Made by a program: the position numbers and the translations under genes. DNA of 64,000 bases from positions 12,371,001 to 12,435,000 of the forward strand of contig JBBMNZ010000029.1 in the NCBI GenBank assembly GCA_037954325.1, in the 5' to 3' direction. Below, piece by piece: positions 36,055-47,652 of the stretch (the stretch's first letter is position 1; the number at the start of each line of letters is the position of its first letter). Source of the DNA: Fistularia commersonii (taxonomy: Eukaryota; Chordata; Actinopteri; Syngnathiformes; Fistulariidae). Below the pieces are notes generated by a model. That model was given only the letters and a program-made list of their open reading frames with translations, had not been told where the DNA came from and did not search any database.

Positions 36055-38935
36055 AATTACATTACATTACATTACAGTCATTTAGCAGACGCTTTTATCC
36101 AAAGCGACTTACAAAAATTGCAATTCAATAACCTAAGATCAAAAGAACCAGTGGTCGTTATTCAGAAGTCACCACTCTACCAAATAGCCATCTCAAAACC
36201 ATATACATACATCATTCATTTCTTCGTTTTTTTGGGTGGGGGGCTAAGTGCAATTAGTGGGGTAGTGCTTGGTGAAGAGATACATTTTCAGCTCACGGCG
36301 GAAGATGGGCAGCGAACCCACTGTTCTGACCTTTTCCAGGAGTTCATTCCACCACTGAGGAGCCAAGACCGAAACGAGCCGAGACCAGTTCGATCGGCAG
36401 CCAGGGGCTCGGAGTGATGGGGTGGACAGTTGCTGAGAGGTGGCAGATCGGAGGGGACTGCTAGGGACATGTGGCTTGACCATATCCTGAAGATATGACG
36501 GGGCTGTCCCGTTCACTGGCTGCTAGGCGAGCACCAGGGTCTTGAACTTGATGCCGGCGGCTACCGGGAGCCAGTGATGGGACATAAGAAGGGGAGTTCT
36601 GTGGGAGAATTTGGAACCGTTGAACACCAGGCGGGCTGCCGCTTTCTGAATAAGCTCCAGAGGCCTGATGGTCAATGCTGGGGCACCCGCAAGGAGAGAG
36701 TTGCAGAGATGAGAGATCACTAGAGCCTGGATGAGTATCTTCACCGTATCCTCTGTGAGGGAGGATACAGGGAGAAGAGGAGAGGGCGTAAAACCGAACC
36801 TTGTGGAACACCGGCAGATAGTCTGCATGGTTCAGACACAGCCCCCTGCCATGTCACCTGGTAGGAGCCACCTGTCAGGTAGGATGCCAACAGGGAGAGT
36901 ACAGATCCTGTGACACCCAGACCCTTGAGGGTGGAGACAAGGATCTGGTGGTTGACTGTGTCGAATGCGGCTGACAGGTCAAGAAGTATAAGCACAGACC
37001 AGAGAGAGGCCGCTCTCGCTTCCTGCAGTGATTGTGACACTGCAAGGAGGGCTGTCTCTGTCGAGTGACCTACTTTGAACCCTGACTGAAGAGGGTCCAG
37101 GATGTTGTTTTGCTGAAGGTAGTGAGAGAGTTGGTTAGAGACTGCGCGCTTAAGTGTTTTTGAGAGAAAGGGTAGTAGGGAGACAGGTCTATAGTTTTTG
37201 ATGTCAGATGGGTCAAGTGCTGGTTTCTTGAGCGGAGCGGTAACCCTCGCAGACTTGAAGGCAGATGGAAAGCAGCCTGTCTGGAGGGATGTGTGAGGTG
37301 TCTGGAGGTGAGATAGGAAGGGGAGACGGTCTGGTGCTATGGATTGTAAGAGGGGGCAGGGGACTGGGTCGAGGGAGCAGGTGGTTGGCCGGCTGGATGT
37401 TATGAGTTTGAGGACCCCGAGGGGGGGAGAGAAGGGTGAAGTGGGGTAGGGTAGGCTGAGGTGGGTTAGGAGGGGATGAAGAGACGGGTTTGGGGCGGGG
37501 GGGAGGGTAGTGACTGGTGTGATAGGTGGGGAGGGAGAGGAGGGGTGGTTGGCTGTGGAGGTAGTTGGATTGTGATAGAAAGAGGATCTGATGTCATTTT
37601 TTACTTTCTTTTCAAAGAAGTTTGCGAAATCATCGCAGCGGTGGGAGGGGGAGGAGGGGGTTGGAGAAGTGTAGTGAAGGTTTCAAAGAGTTTCTTGGGA
37701 TTAGGTGCAGAGGATTGAATTTTGGAGCGATAGAATGTGGCTTTTGCCTTTGAGAGAATGGAGGAGAAGGTGGATAGGAGCGAGTGGAAGGTTTGGAGGT
37801 CATCAGGGAGTAGGGACTTCTTCCATTTGCGTTCAGCGGCTCTGAGGGTCAGTCTTTCACGCACAGTGTCAGATAGCCATGGAGCTGGTGGGGTTGAGGG
37901 AACAGGTCTGGAGGTGAGAGGGCAGAGTTGTTCTATTGAGGAGGGTGGAAATCAGTGTGTCAGTAGCTTTGTGAGGGGGTGGGAGGGAAAATGGATTGAT
38001 CGAGGGGAGAGAGGCAGTAGTGGATGAGGCAAGATCCATGGGATTCAGTGAACGGAGGTGTCCGCAAGTAGAGACTTGGTGGGCAGTGGGGGGAGTTGAG
38101 GAAGAGGGGAAGAGGGCTAGGGTGCAGGTGATGAAATGGTGATCTGAGAGCTGTTTCTTATCAACAGGCATGACCGAGATGTTAGTTGGAGGGCAGTTTG
38201 TGGTGAAGATTAGGTCAGGCTGACGACTGGCTGCATGGGTGGGAGGGGAGGGAGAGAGGTGAAGGTCAAAGGAGGAGAGGAGAGAAAGTAGTGGTTCTAG
38301 CTTGTCCTTTTCCCCACATCTGAAGTCACCAAGAAGAGTAAGAGCGGAATCATCAATGCGGACGTGTGATATGAGTACATCAAGTTCCCCCAGAAATAAC
38401 CCGAAGGGCCTAGGTGGACGGTTCACAACTATATGTGAGTCTCACCGGGTGAGTGACAAGGACGGCATGGAACTCAAAGGAGAATGGAAGAAAGTGTGGG
38501 ACGGAAACAGGAGAGGATTTCCATTCCAGGTTGATTAACAAACCGGTTCCACCGTCACGCTCATTTGCTCTGGGGGTGTGAGTAAAAGTGTACATATTGG
38601 ACAGGGCAACTGGTGTGGCTGTGTTTTCTGGTGTAATCAATGTTTCTAGAAAGTTTAATGTGCGAGTGGATATACGGACTGCAATGAAATCTGTTGCTTT
38701 TTCTTTCACTGCTGACCGGCAGTTCCAGAGAGCCCCGGATACCGCCTGTTTAGTGTAGTTGGATATGGTTGGATATATGAGGTTGGAAGGGTTGCGGCGT
38801 CTTAGTGCGACCCAATGTCTGTGGGTGGGTGCTACACGGGGGATGGGAAGGAAACACATGGCCTAAACTAGGGAGGCAGTTGGTGGGTGGTTGTAACTGG
38901 GTTTTGTCAGTTTTACTTGACTGCATTTTCACTTG
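36055..38935 (-). mobile_element. L2-type LINE, nearly full length, decayed
   Basis: Minus strand. From 38935 downward it has an N-terminal endonuclease region (ALWNCRSAVKEKATDFIAVR, LTLLGDF), a linker (AERKWKKSLLPDDLQTFHSL), RT (LILLDLSAAFDTVNHQIL, GVPQGSVLRPLLFSLY), the RT C-terminus, and a 3' end with CATTTAGCAGACGC then CCAAAGCGACTTACA and ATTAC repeats at 36056-36110. That tail is the common 3' end of fish L2 LINEs and some SINEs. Several frame breaks are visible. The direct repeats ATTACATTACATTAC lie at its 3' end. Confidence 0.88.
36244..38859 (-). pseudogene. L2-type LINE ORF2 remnants
   Basis: Open pieces at 38859-38410, 38426-37869, 37864-37601, 37040-36741, 36828-36523 and 36516-36244 lie in different frames. 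Together they cover endonuclease, linker, fingers/palm and the C-terminal end (SYLQDMVKPHVPSSPLRSA). The RT active-site F-DD region falls at a frame change near 36790, and I could not see an intact box. Confidence 0.8.
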
Positions 38936-39627
38936 AAGAAGTTTTTGCCTTGAAAAAGTTGACTGCCTTGTTTCGCATTTGTCTTCATTTGTGGTGCCCT
39001 ACGCTACGAAGGCCCAGCTATGAAAGCCCAGCTTTCAAGTGCGGCTTGAATATAAGGAGCACTAATTGCACTAATTGTCAGTCAGGTCGGAGACTGGGAT
39101 ACGTGCGGACACACGCGAAGTTGATGGGCCAATCAGAAACCGAAACCAATCACAACAAGAACTAGAACCACAACAACAACAGCAACAGCAATAACAAAAG
39201 AAACAAGCTAATTTTAAACTGGATATTAAAGTAAATTAACTTCTACTCACAATAATTAACTTCTAGACAAGGTATGCTGGAATGTAGAATGCTAGTCTCC
39301 TGGACTCTTCTCTGTTCTGAATTGCAATTGTAATTATTCATATTGCGATCTATTTTCATATATATCTGTATATTGTGTTGTGTGTCTACAACTGTGTATA
39401 CAACTAACAAAAAGTGGGAATGGCGAGTAGCTACTGTATGGATATTCAGTTTAAGCTATTTTAAGGTGGATTATATGTGGTGATTATATTCCACAATCAC
39501 TCTGGTGTAACACTAAAAATTTTACAATCTTAACAGCATATATTTCTGTGTACAATATTTGATACGATCCTCACATTCGATTTCAGCATGTATTTTGCTT
39601 TTTCATGAAATTGTAACAACATTAATA
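38936..39627. other. SorCS intron, unassigned
   Basis: No recognisable gene or element. Confidence 0.5.
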
Positions 39628-39698
39628 AAAATAATAATGATAATAATAATAATAATAATAACACATAGTTATTATAGTTACTAATACTACAATTATTA

Positions 39699-39741
<43 letters not shown>

Positions 39742-39761
39742 CATTATTATTATTGTTATTA

Positions 39762-39807
<46 letters not shown>

Positions 39808-39808
39808 G
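39628..39808. repeat. Compound (AAT/ATT/GTT)n trinucleotide array
   Basis: AAT units, then ATT, then GTT, in about 180 bases. It borders the left arm of the inverted duplication that follows. Confidence 0.9.
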
Positions 39809-39867
39809 CTGTTGTTCTTATTATTAATATTAATATTCCAATTCCCATTATTACTATTATCATTAGT

Positions 39868-40376
39868 AAGAGAAGACGTATCAGAAGAGGTTGTAGTAGT
39901 AGTAGCAGTAATATTCTATTGAAAATGTTCATAATTCAACATAAGTCCAACATAAAATGCAATAATGCAGCCTTCAGGGGGGCACAAGCCAGTGTCTCGC
40001 TGAGCCGGTCCCAGGCTTGGATAAATGCAGAGGGTTATGTCAGGAAGGACATCTGTTGTAAAATTTGTATCAGAAATATAATCTGCAAATCAAACCAACA
40101 GTAGCCCAATTTCGAAATGGTACCCTGTTGGCTATCGCCACCAATGGTGGTGGTTGTTAACCCTGGCCATGACTGATCCTGTATAAGATTCATAGGATTG
40201 ATTTGCAGATTATATTTTTGGCACAAGCTTTACACCAGATGCCCACATAACCCTCTGCATTTATCCGGGCTTGGGACCGGCTCAGCGAGACACTGGCTTG
40301 TGTCCCCCTGTGGCTGCATTATTTTGTTGAATCATGAACATTTTCAGTAGAATATTACTGCTACAACATCTTCTGA
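39868..40376. repeat. Long inverted duplication including RTE 5' UTR
   Basis: The left arm, about 39868-40106 (GTATCAGAAGAGGTTGTAG, later GTCTCGCTGAGCCGGTCCCA), and the right arm, about 40195-40376, are inverted copies with scattered changes and small indels. About 90 bases lie between them. The inner part of both arms is the RTE 5' UTR; the outer part (about 100 bases) is sequence I cannot assign, so the duplication covers more than the element. Confidence 0.85.
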
Positions 40377-40462
40377 TACTCCTCCTCCTCCTCCTCCTCC
40401 TCCTCCTCCTCCTCCTCCTCCTCCTTCTCCTCCTCCTCTTCCTCTTCCTCTTCCTCCTCCTC

Positions 40463-40498
<36 letters not shown>

Positions 40499-42140
40499 AT
40501 AATAATAATAATAATAATAATGATAACAATAATTATAATAACTATTTGTTATTAATATTACTACTACTAGTGTGATTACTGTATCAATTATTATTACTAT
40601 GTAGGCTGACTTATGTATCAAGAAAGATAAAGAGGACAAAGGCAGAGCAGAGGATGAAGCGATGGAAACTGAAAAGGGAGGAGTTAGGAGAGATAGATGA
40701 AAGGATGTACAGCAGGTTTGGCTGATTAGGGATAGAGAGGGGACTCTATTAACGGATGCTAGAAGAGTAATGGTAAGATGGAAAAAGTACTTTGAAGAGG
40801 TTACGAATGAGGAAAAAAGAAGGACGGGAAAGGGTAGAAAAAGTGAATATTGTGAACCACACAGTAGCAGATATGTAGTAAAGGGGAAGTGAGAAGGGCA
40901 TTGAAGAAGATGACGAGTTGAAAAGCAGTTGGTCGTGATGATTTACCTGTGGGGGAATAGAAGTGTCCAGGAGAGGCAGGGTAGAGTTTCTGCATAGATT
41001 GTTCAAAAGGATCTTAGAGAGTGAGAAGAATCCAGAAGAATGAAGAAGAAATGTGATGGTGCCCATTTTTAAGAATAAGGGAGATGAGCCATACAATGAA
41101 GTTTTGGGGAAGAGTAGTGGAAACTAGACTGAGAGCAGAAGTCAGCATTTGTGAGCAGCAGCATGGTTTCATGCCTCGAAAGAGGACTACAGATGCAGTA
41201 TTTGGCTTAAGAGTGCCACAGAGTGAAGTACACAGAAGGTAAGAAGGTGCCCTTCTGGACCTAAAAAAGCATACAAAAGGGTGCCGAGAGATGAAATTTG
41301 GTATTGTGTGAGGCAGTCTGGAATGGTAGACAAGTATGTTAGTCTGGTGCAGGACATGTATGTCAGATGTGAGGTAGTGGTGAGGTGTGCTCCAGGTGTG
41401 ACAAAGAGGTTCAAGGTGGAGATGAGACTACATCAGGGATCAGCTGTGAGCCCCTTGTTTGCCGTGGTGACAGGCTGGACAGGCTGACAGATGAGTTTAG
41501 TAAGGAATCTCCATGGACGATGATGTTTGCAGATAACATTGAGAGCAGGGAACAGATGGAGGTATGCTCTGGAAAGGCGAGGTTAGCCACAACAAGACAG
41601 AATACATGTGTGTGAAAGAGAGGGACCCTAGTGAAACGGTGAGGTGAAAGAGAGTGGAGATAAAGAAGGTGGAGGATTTTGAGTACTTAGGGTCATCAGT
41701 CCAGGGGAAGAAACAGGTTCAAGCAGGTTGGAAGGGGTGGAGACAAGTGACAGGGGTCCCTTGCAATAGGAGCGTATCAGCCAGAACGAGAGGAAAGGTG
41801 TACAAAACCGTTGTGAGAGACCGATGCTGTATGGTTTGCAGATAGCAGCATCGAAGAAGACACAAATGGGAGGTGGAGGTGTCAGAGAGAAAGATGTTGA
41901 GGTTCTCTTTGAGAGTGACAAGGATAGATATGATCAAGAATGAGTCTATCAGAAGGAACGCACAAGTAAGATGTCTTGAGATGAACTCAGAGAGCTCAGA
42001 CTGAGATAGTTCGATTATGTACATAGGAGGGATAGTGAATAAATTGGTAGATGGATGCTGGAATTGGAATCAGAGAATAGGGTTAGATGGAGAAGGTTGA
42101 TTCACTGTGGGGACCCTGAAGGGAAAAGCCAAAGGGAAAA
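39965..42140 (+). mobile_element. RTE-type LINE, copy 2 (rearranged)
   Basis: The 5' UTR sequence sits at 39965-40106. After the inverted duplication and a triplet-repeat tract, the plus strand resumes within RT at about 40640 and carries the motifs VPRDEIWYCVRQSG, DMYVRCEVVVRC, a broken LHQGSAVSPLF and PWTMMFADNI, then EDFEYLGSSVQ and a C-terminal region. It ends near GGACCCTGAAGGGAAAAGCC (42112). The active-site box reads FADN, not FADD. The endonuclease is missing. Confidence 0.82.
40378..40530. repeat. Compound (CTC)n(TAC)n(AAT)n array
   Basis: About 150 bases of CTC with CTT interruptions, then TAC, then AAT. It begins right at the end of the right arm of the inverted duplication. Confidence 0.92.
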
Positions 42141-42527
42141 GAAGAGGAAGGAAAATGTAATGATTTTAAGTCACAGCAACATAATTCAAACATTTCAGCG
42201 TTTAAGTTCTGCATTAATGATGTAATAGATATTGAAGCACAGAAAATAAAACTCTTTTCTCTTCTCCACACACTTTTCCTACTGCTATGGCTTCATTTAT
42301 CTTATCTGCCTCATTTACCAAATTAATGGTGAAATTACTAATTTCTGCAGTCCTTCATCCCTGTTACGTTTCTTTGTAGTTTAAATTTAGACTCTGCTAT
42401 GACTGTATACTGGGATCACTAAATCTATTACACTTTGCTATAAGCCAAACACCATCTACACTTTTAGGACACAAATCTTGAATGAAGATTTATGACTAGA
42501 TTGTAGGAGAAGGGGGGAATCACCTGT

Positions 42528-42553
42528 CTGTGTGTGTGTGTATGTGTGTGTGT

Positions 42554-42600
<47 letters not shown>

Positions 42601-42613
42601 TGTGTGTGTGTGT

Positions 42614-42680
<67 letters not shown>
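42528..42680. repeat. (TG)n microsatellite, interrupted
   Basis: About 150 bases of TG with TATG and GAGTG interruptions. Confidence 0.95.
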
Positions 42681-42684
<4 letters not shown>

Positions 42685-43861
42685 AGGGTGTGCTGGGGTT
42701 CCTGATCAATTTTTTCCCAAGCTTCCTTTTCCACACATCACCGATTTGTTCGAACAGAGTGCTCGCTCACATTTCTAATCCACTTAGCAGCCTTATCTTT
42801 GGGAGCTCAAAGCTAATGTGCTTCACACTGATTCACTAATGATTTCCTGAACTGATCCACTACAGCCGATTGCTATGTACAGCTTTTAAGGGTCCTAAGA
42901 AACTACCACCACCACCAGCACACCCCCAGGACCTGAGTGAGGGTTAGAAGTCTTTCTCCTTGATAGGTTGTTGATACTTAGTGGGCATATTGATGAGTCC
43001 ATGGCAGCAGCCCTCAGGCAAGTTCTAAAATTAGACTGGTGTAAAAGTGGGGATATAGAGCAACACTGGTATCTGCTGGACAAGATCGGAACTGATTTTT
43101 GAGTAAAATTGCCATGTCGTGATTCTTTGGTGGCAGCCATCTCTTGTCGATCTAGTTTTTTTTTTAAGCAACAGCCGTTCATTTGGTCATTGCTTATTGG
43201 ATATGCATTAAGTTGTTTTTTAAGCTTCTGAAAGCTTCTTCTGGTTAAAAGGACCATAGTCTAAAATCATCTCATTATGGAAGTGTTTCACATACATCAA
43301 AAGTGAAAAAAACAAACAAAAAAAAAAACCCTTGGAATATTAATCACTCACAAACAAACAGCAAGCTAACATACATGTTCTTTCGTCATTCCAACCCTAA
43401 CCCTAACCCTTCCCATTTCAATAATCTTTAATCCACATAAATACACGGATGCATGCACACACAAATCACATACAAATGTAATACATTCACCTCCTCCGCC
43501 AGCTTACGAACACATAGCTGGCGCTTCTTTAAAGTTCTCTTCTCTCCTCTTGAAGTCAGCCTCAACTATTTACTTTTTGGACATTCGATTCAACCATGAA
43601 GACTGAGATACCCTGTGTGAGTGCTCCCTTCTATCCAGAGTACAGTATTTGCTACATGCTTGTTTTCTGTGAGAAGAAGTGGTGGCGGTTACAGCTTAAC
43701 TCGACAATTGGTGCACGTTCTGGGGATTGGAAAATGTGTTGTACATGACTTCGAAGAAGCTAAGCCTTGCTCTGGGCATCTGCAACATGTCATCCCATGT
43801 GACAACCATGTTCAACATAACATTCCAGGTTGTTCATTTGTATTGCTGATGTTGGCTCACA
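42681..43861. other. SorCS intron, unassigned
   Basis: No supported element. Short open frames on both strands lack motifs. Confidence 0.45.
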
Positions 43862-44228
43862 GCTCTGAGCTTGAAGCATTTAAGATAAGATAACATAAGA
43901 TAAGATTCTTATCCTTGTTGGTCCCGGGCCGCACACATCCTGCCTATTTTTGTTTATTTATTTTATTCATTGCTATTGTCAATCTATTTATATTGTCGTT
44001 TGGTCGTTCTTGTGTATTTTTCACCCTTAGTGTTCGTTTAAGTTGTCCGTTGTTATCCCTGTTATTCGTATTTATTTCACCTTTTTTTTGTATTATTTTT
44101 TGACATTATAAGTGTTATACTGCTGTGACAAAGGAATTTCCCCTATGAGGATCAATAAAGTTTATCTTATCTTATAAACTTTATCACAGCATCTTGTCAC
44201 AGCAGCGTAACAGTTATAATGTCAAAAA
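43862..44228 (+). mobile_element. LINE/SINE 3' tail fragment with inverted duplication
   Basis: A (TAAGA)n-like head at 43868-43908, then sequence ending GGAATTTCCCCTATGAGG and ATCAATAAAG, a common 3' end of fish LINEs and SINEs, and TTATC units. Bases 44097-44132 (TTTTTTGACATTATAAGTG onward) recur inverted at 44194-44228, so the tail is folded back on itself. The parent family is not certain. Confidence 0.6.
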
Positions 44229-44423
44229 TGAGAAAAAATGAAAAAAATATGAATATAAATATAAATAGAGAGACAGAAGACAGAAGATAGCAAGACATAC
44301 AAGAATAATTAGACAGGCCAATGATTCATTTTTCAGTTTGGTATGTTTTGGATTAATTACATAAAATTCAATCATATAGTTGAGTAAGATAGGAGCTGTT
44401 AGATTAATCAACATTACTCTCAC

Positions 44424-44558
44424 CTGATCTAAACGAGCAGAGTTTCTCTCTGGTTTTTCATCTGTCAACTGTTTGTCGAGCAGCAGGAATAACTCGGCTG
44501 CTGTGGGCAAACCTGGGAGGATGGTGACAAGGACCTGCTCCTCTTTCATCCCTATCAC
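44424..44558 (-). CDS. sorcs1: SorCS receptor exon: leucine-rich region
   Basis: 135 bases, phase 0 to phase 0, with acceptor TTTTTGTTCAG and donor GTGAGA. It encodes VIGMKEEQVLVTILPGLPTA, then AELFLLLDKQLTDEKPE and ends NSARLDQ. The PGLPT-AELF motif is characteristic of the SorCS region between the PKD part and the membrane. Both junctions lie between codons, so skipping it would keep the frame. Confidence 0.95.
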
Positions 44559-44639
44559 CTGAACAAAAAGCACAAACACATTTTGAGATTAAAAAAAGCT
44601 CAGTTGATAATATATATATACACACACACACACACGCAC

Positions 44640-44670
<31 letters not shown>

Positions 44671-45280
44671 TATATATATGTTATTTCAATATAATTTAAA
44701 GGGAAAATAAAACAAAAGGACTGTGAAGTAAATTAAGTTAAAAAAATGAACATTTTTAATCATTTAACTTTTTTTTGGTCACTTAATAGTAATATCATAT
44801 CTGGCTCATTTTCAAGTTATGGTGCATTTTAGTACCTTATACTTTAGAATTGCATTTGAAATCATCAGCTTGTTCACTTATCCAACCATTGATATTATCA
44901 AAAATAAACTGCACAGCTTTGTCTTGTCATTTGTGCCTGTGCTTCTGGTTATGGCTCTTGCATTGATTTAATGGGAAGATTGTCAAATGCCTTCAGCCAG
45001 AATGTAATAGTTCCATTCCAAAGGTTTTGTGCCTGCTTGCTTTCTCGGCCTTTATCAGGCCGAGGTGGCAATGACAAAATTTCCAACAAATATGTTTAGT
45101 TATCACTGAGAAAACAATGTTTTTGGTCTACAAGTTTTGATGTTTGATGTTTATTTGTAACAATAGGATAGATGTAATTTGGGCCTTGTTTTGTGCTTAA
45201 AGCATGTTAATGACTTACGCAGTCCGAATGCTGATCTGTGTCGGATTCTTTTGAAATGTGCTCTAAGCTATCTTTTAGGT
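44559..45280. other. SorCS intron with a TA/CA tract
   Basis: A mixed TA and AC tract lies at 44608-44682. Otherwise unassigned. Confidence 0.5.
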
Positions 45281-45575
45281 TAGGGGTGTCAAACATATGG
45301 CCAGTGGGCCGGAACCAGCCCGCAAGGAGGTTGGGTCAGGCCCACAGGATAATTTGAAAGTGAAAAAATGCATAAAGACAAGGATTTAATTGCTTAAATT
45401 ATATACAATTCAAGAATTTTCCACTAGGGAGAGCACTATTTTGGTCAGAGTGGAAGACAAGCTGCATTGCTGAGACAGACCAATCAGCAGACGTTATCAA
45501 TGCGCCGTCTGCTGCTTGTTACAACGTTGTTTCTACCCTGTTCTCTACCTCCTCGCTACTCCCTCATTAGCCAAA

Positions 45576-46307
45576 ATGTTGTTATCAAAACAGAGAAAAG
45601 TAGATAAAGAGTGTAGAATTTTCAAAGAAAAATGGACCTCGTCCTATTTATTTATGGAGACGCACAGGAAACCTTTGTGCTTGGTGTGTTTGCAACAAGT
45701 TTTGGTATTTAAGAAATATAATATTCGGCGCCACGACGAGACTCATCACAGCAAAAATATGACTGGGTTTTCTTTTTCGAAACAAAAAAGGTGTGTTTCT
45801 CCCTTTAATGTTAAGAGGCGGCTTGCAACTGCAACTTTTTTAGCTATTTTAGATTACGGTGATCTGTTGTACATGAACGCCTCTGCTCAAAGTCTTAAAA
45901 AAGTCGACACTATGTATCATGCCTCACTGAGGTTCATAACAAATTATAGATCGTTAACACATCGTTGTGAACTATATACCTGTGTTGGATGGGCTTCTTT
46001 GTCCACCAGGAGGTTGGGGCATTGGTACAATTTTATTTATAAGGCCATGCTCGGGCTGCTGCCCTCTTACATCTGTGACTTAGTCACTGTTGATTCTCAC
46101 CTGCTGCGATCACATGATCAACTGTTGCTTTATGTCCCTTTTGCATGCACAGAACTAGGGAAAAGGGCTTTTGCCTATGCTGCCCCCACTGCATGGAACA
46201 GACTTCAAAAAGACTGGACACTCACTAATTTTATCTCACTAAATGCTTTTAAAACCAAACTGAGAACACTAGAGGTCAACTTGTCAAAATGTAATTGCTT
46301 CTTTTAA
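45576..46307 (+). pseudogene. Fused hAT zinc-finger and LINE RT open frame
   Basis: A single open frame of 243 codons from the ATG at 45576 to the stop at 46305-46307. Residues 1 to about 62 are the hAT N-terminal zinc finger (KRKV-like start, C-C pair, RRH-E-HH). The rest is the C-terminal end of a CR1/L2-type LINE reverse transcriptase (KRRLATATFLAILDYGDLLY, HRCELYTCVGWASLSTRR, AYAAPTAWNRLQKDW). The junction is near 45763 and is in frame. It lies antisense to the SorCS gene inside an intron. Whether it is ever expressed cannot be told from sequence. Confidence 0.8.
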
Positions 46308-46447
46308 CTGTTTGTAATGTTGTTCTGTCTGTAACTTATTGCTGCCTCTTGGCCAGGACTCCCTTAGAAGAGTTTTTTAATCTCAACGGGACTTTTTTTT
46401 TCCTGGTTAAATAAAGGTTAAATAAAAAAAAAAAAAAAAAAAAAAAA
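45763..46447 (+). mobile_element. 5'-truncated CR1/L2-type LINE inserted in hAT B
   Basis: It starts within RT (GFSFSKQKRCVSPFNVKRRL) and ends with GGTTAAATAAAGGTTAAATA and a run of about 20 A. The hAT sequence continues straight after. The flanks (AAAATATGAC before, AAAAAATGAC after) look like an imperfect target duplication. Confidence 0.85.
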
Positions 46448-47539
46448 TGACAGCTTGCAAGGACAACTGAAAAGAGATAATTGTTGGCGGGTCTGAGGAA
46501 ACAGCAGTCCACTTTCAGCGATAGCCGAGAAATCAGTGAGGCAGCCGTAAAAGCCAGCTACCTACAGTTAGTGCTCGCGCAAATGTGCAATTTAATGTTA
46601 GTCACCAGCTTTACTACAAAAGAGTATGGTGCTATTCTATTGTTCATGCAACTCCATACATTTTCAGGATGTATTGTATGTGTATGTATGTTTCATGTAT
46701 GACATTTACACATTTACAGGACAGGTGAATACTTTCTTCCTTACACATTTGATAGCACTCTCTTTAATTTGAAAGGTGTAGGCAGGGATTCAATTTAGAT
46801 TTCATATGCATGTGTGTAAATGGTTTCGAAATCCCTTTCTTTATAAGTCTCATTTAATGTTAAAGTGCATTACTATATTTTTTTTAATGCCAATTGCTTG
46901 TTAAAGTTTTGTGCCTTTGTACAATCAGTGCGATCAGTTGCAATGCATACATGTGAGTGATAAAAGTAAATTACATGTTTGTCTAAGGAAATATGAGGTG
47001 TTTAATGAAATGTTTTGTAAAAGGATTGTTCATTAAATTCCAAGATTTTCCTAATGTCCTTGTACTTCTTTATACCAAAACAGAGCTATCATTTTAATGG
47101 TCCGGCCCACTTGACATCTACCTAGGCCGTATGTGGCCTGCGATGAGATATGAGTTTGACACTAGTTTTCAGATACATACTTTAAGCTCCTTTAACATTT
47201 AATATTTTGCTCACATTTTTTACATTCTTCTGAATTTTTAGGAAATTTTCTTTTTCATTTTTAATCAATGTTTACCTTAATTATATGATGCATTTTTTTC
47301 TTTACTGAGCTTCCATGAACAAGATTTTCTTATATTTTGTCTTTTGCACATTTCAGTATCCACAGCCTTAGCCTTCTTCAATTTGCAATAGGTATTAGTC
47401 AAAGCAGTCAGCAATTCATATGCCCCACCATCCTCTGTGTCATATATATCAGTCAGACTCACTCAGGGAGCCCAAGAATCATGTCATTTACTGACAGCAT
47501 TTATATGATGAACCACAAGTGTTTCTAACAAAGTTTTAC

Positions 47540-47652
47540 CTGGATAAGAGCATTCTTGATGACTTTGCTCACATCTAGCCGCCACTCGGCAACATCTGGG
47601 TTGTGCTCATCTAGGTTTGATGAAAAGGTGAGGAGGTGAGACCGGAAATATT
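47540..47652 (-). CDS. sorcs1: SorCS receptor exon: after the PKD region
   Basis: 113 bases, with acceptor TTATTTCCTGCAG and donor GTAAAA, entering in phase 1 and leaving in phase 0. It encodes (E)YFRSHLLTFSSNLDEHNPDV and then AEWRLDVSKVIKNALIQ. The YF-S-LL-FS-NLD-HNPD pattern is a strong SorCS signature. Confidence 0.95.

Larger units (their letters stand above)
45281..47165 (+). mobile_element. hAT transposon B (GTF2IRD2/Charlie-like), interrupted by a LINE
   Basis: It begins at AGGGGTGTCAAAC and ends, inverted, with CTAGTGTCAAAC, and has CCGGCCCAC-type subterminal sequence, as in this hAT group. The plus strand encodes the N-terminal zinc-finger region (LLSKQRKVDKECRIFKEKW, LVCLQQ, YNIRRHDETHH). 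After the LINE insertion it continues with LLAGLRKQQSTFSD and SEAAVKASYLQ. The RNase H-like catalytic part and C-terminal dimerisation region are not visible, so it is defective. An 8-base target duplication is not clear. Confidence 0.82.

Noticed and set aside
40334..40555. Leu-rich and Gly-rich open frames
   Set aside because: Translations of the CTC/TAC/AAT triplet array.
43389..43410. Telomere-like CCCTAA units
   Set aside because: Only about three units, within ordinary intron sequence; too short to be an interstitial telomere array.
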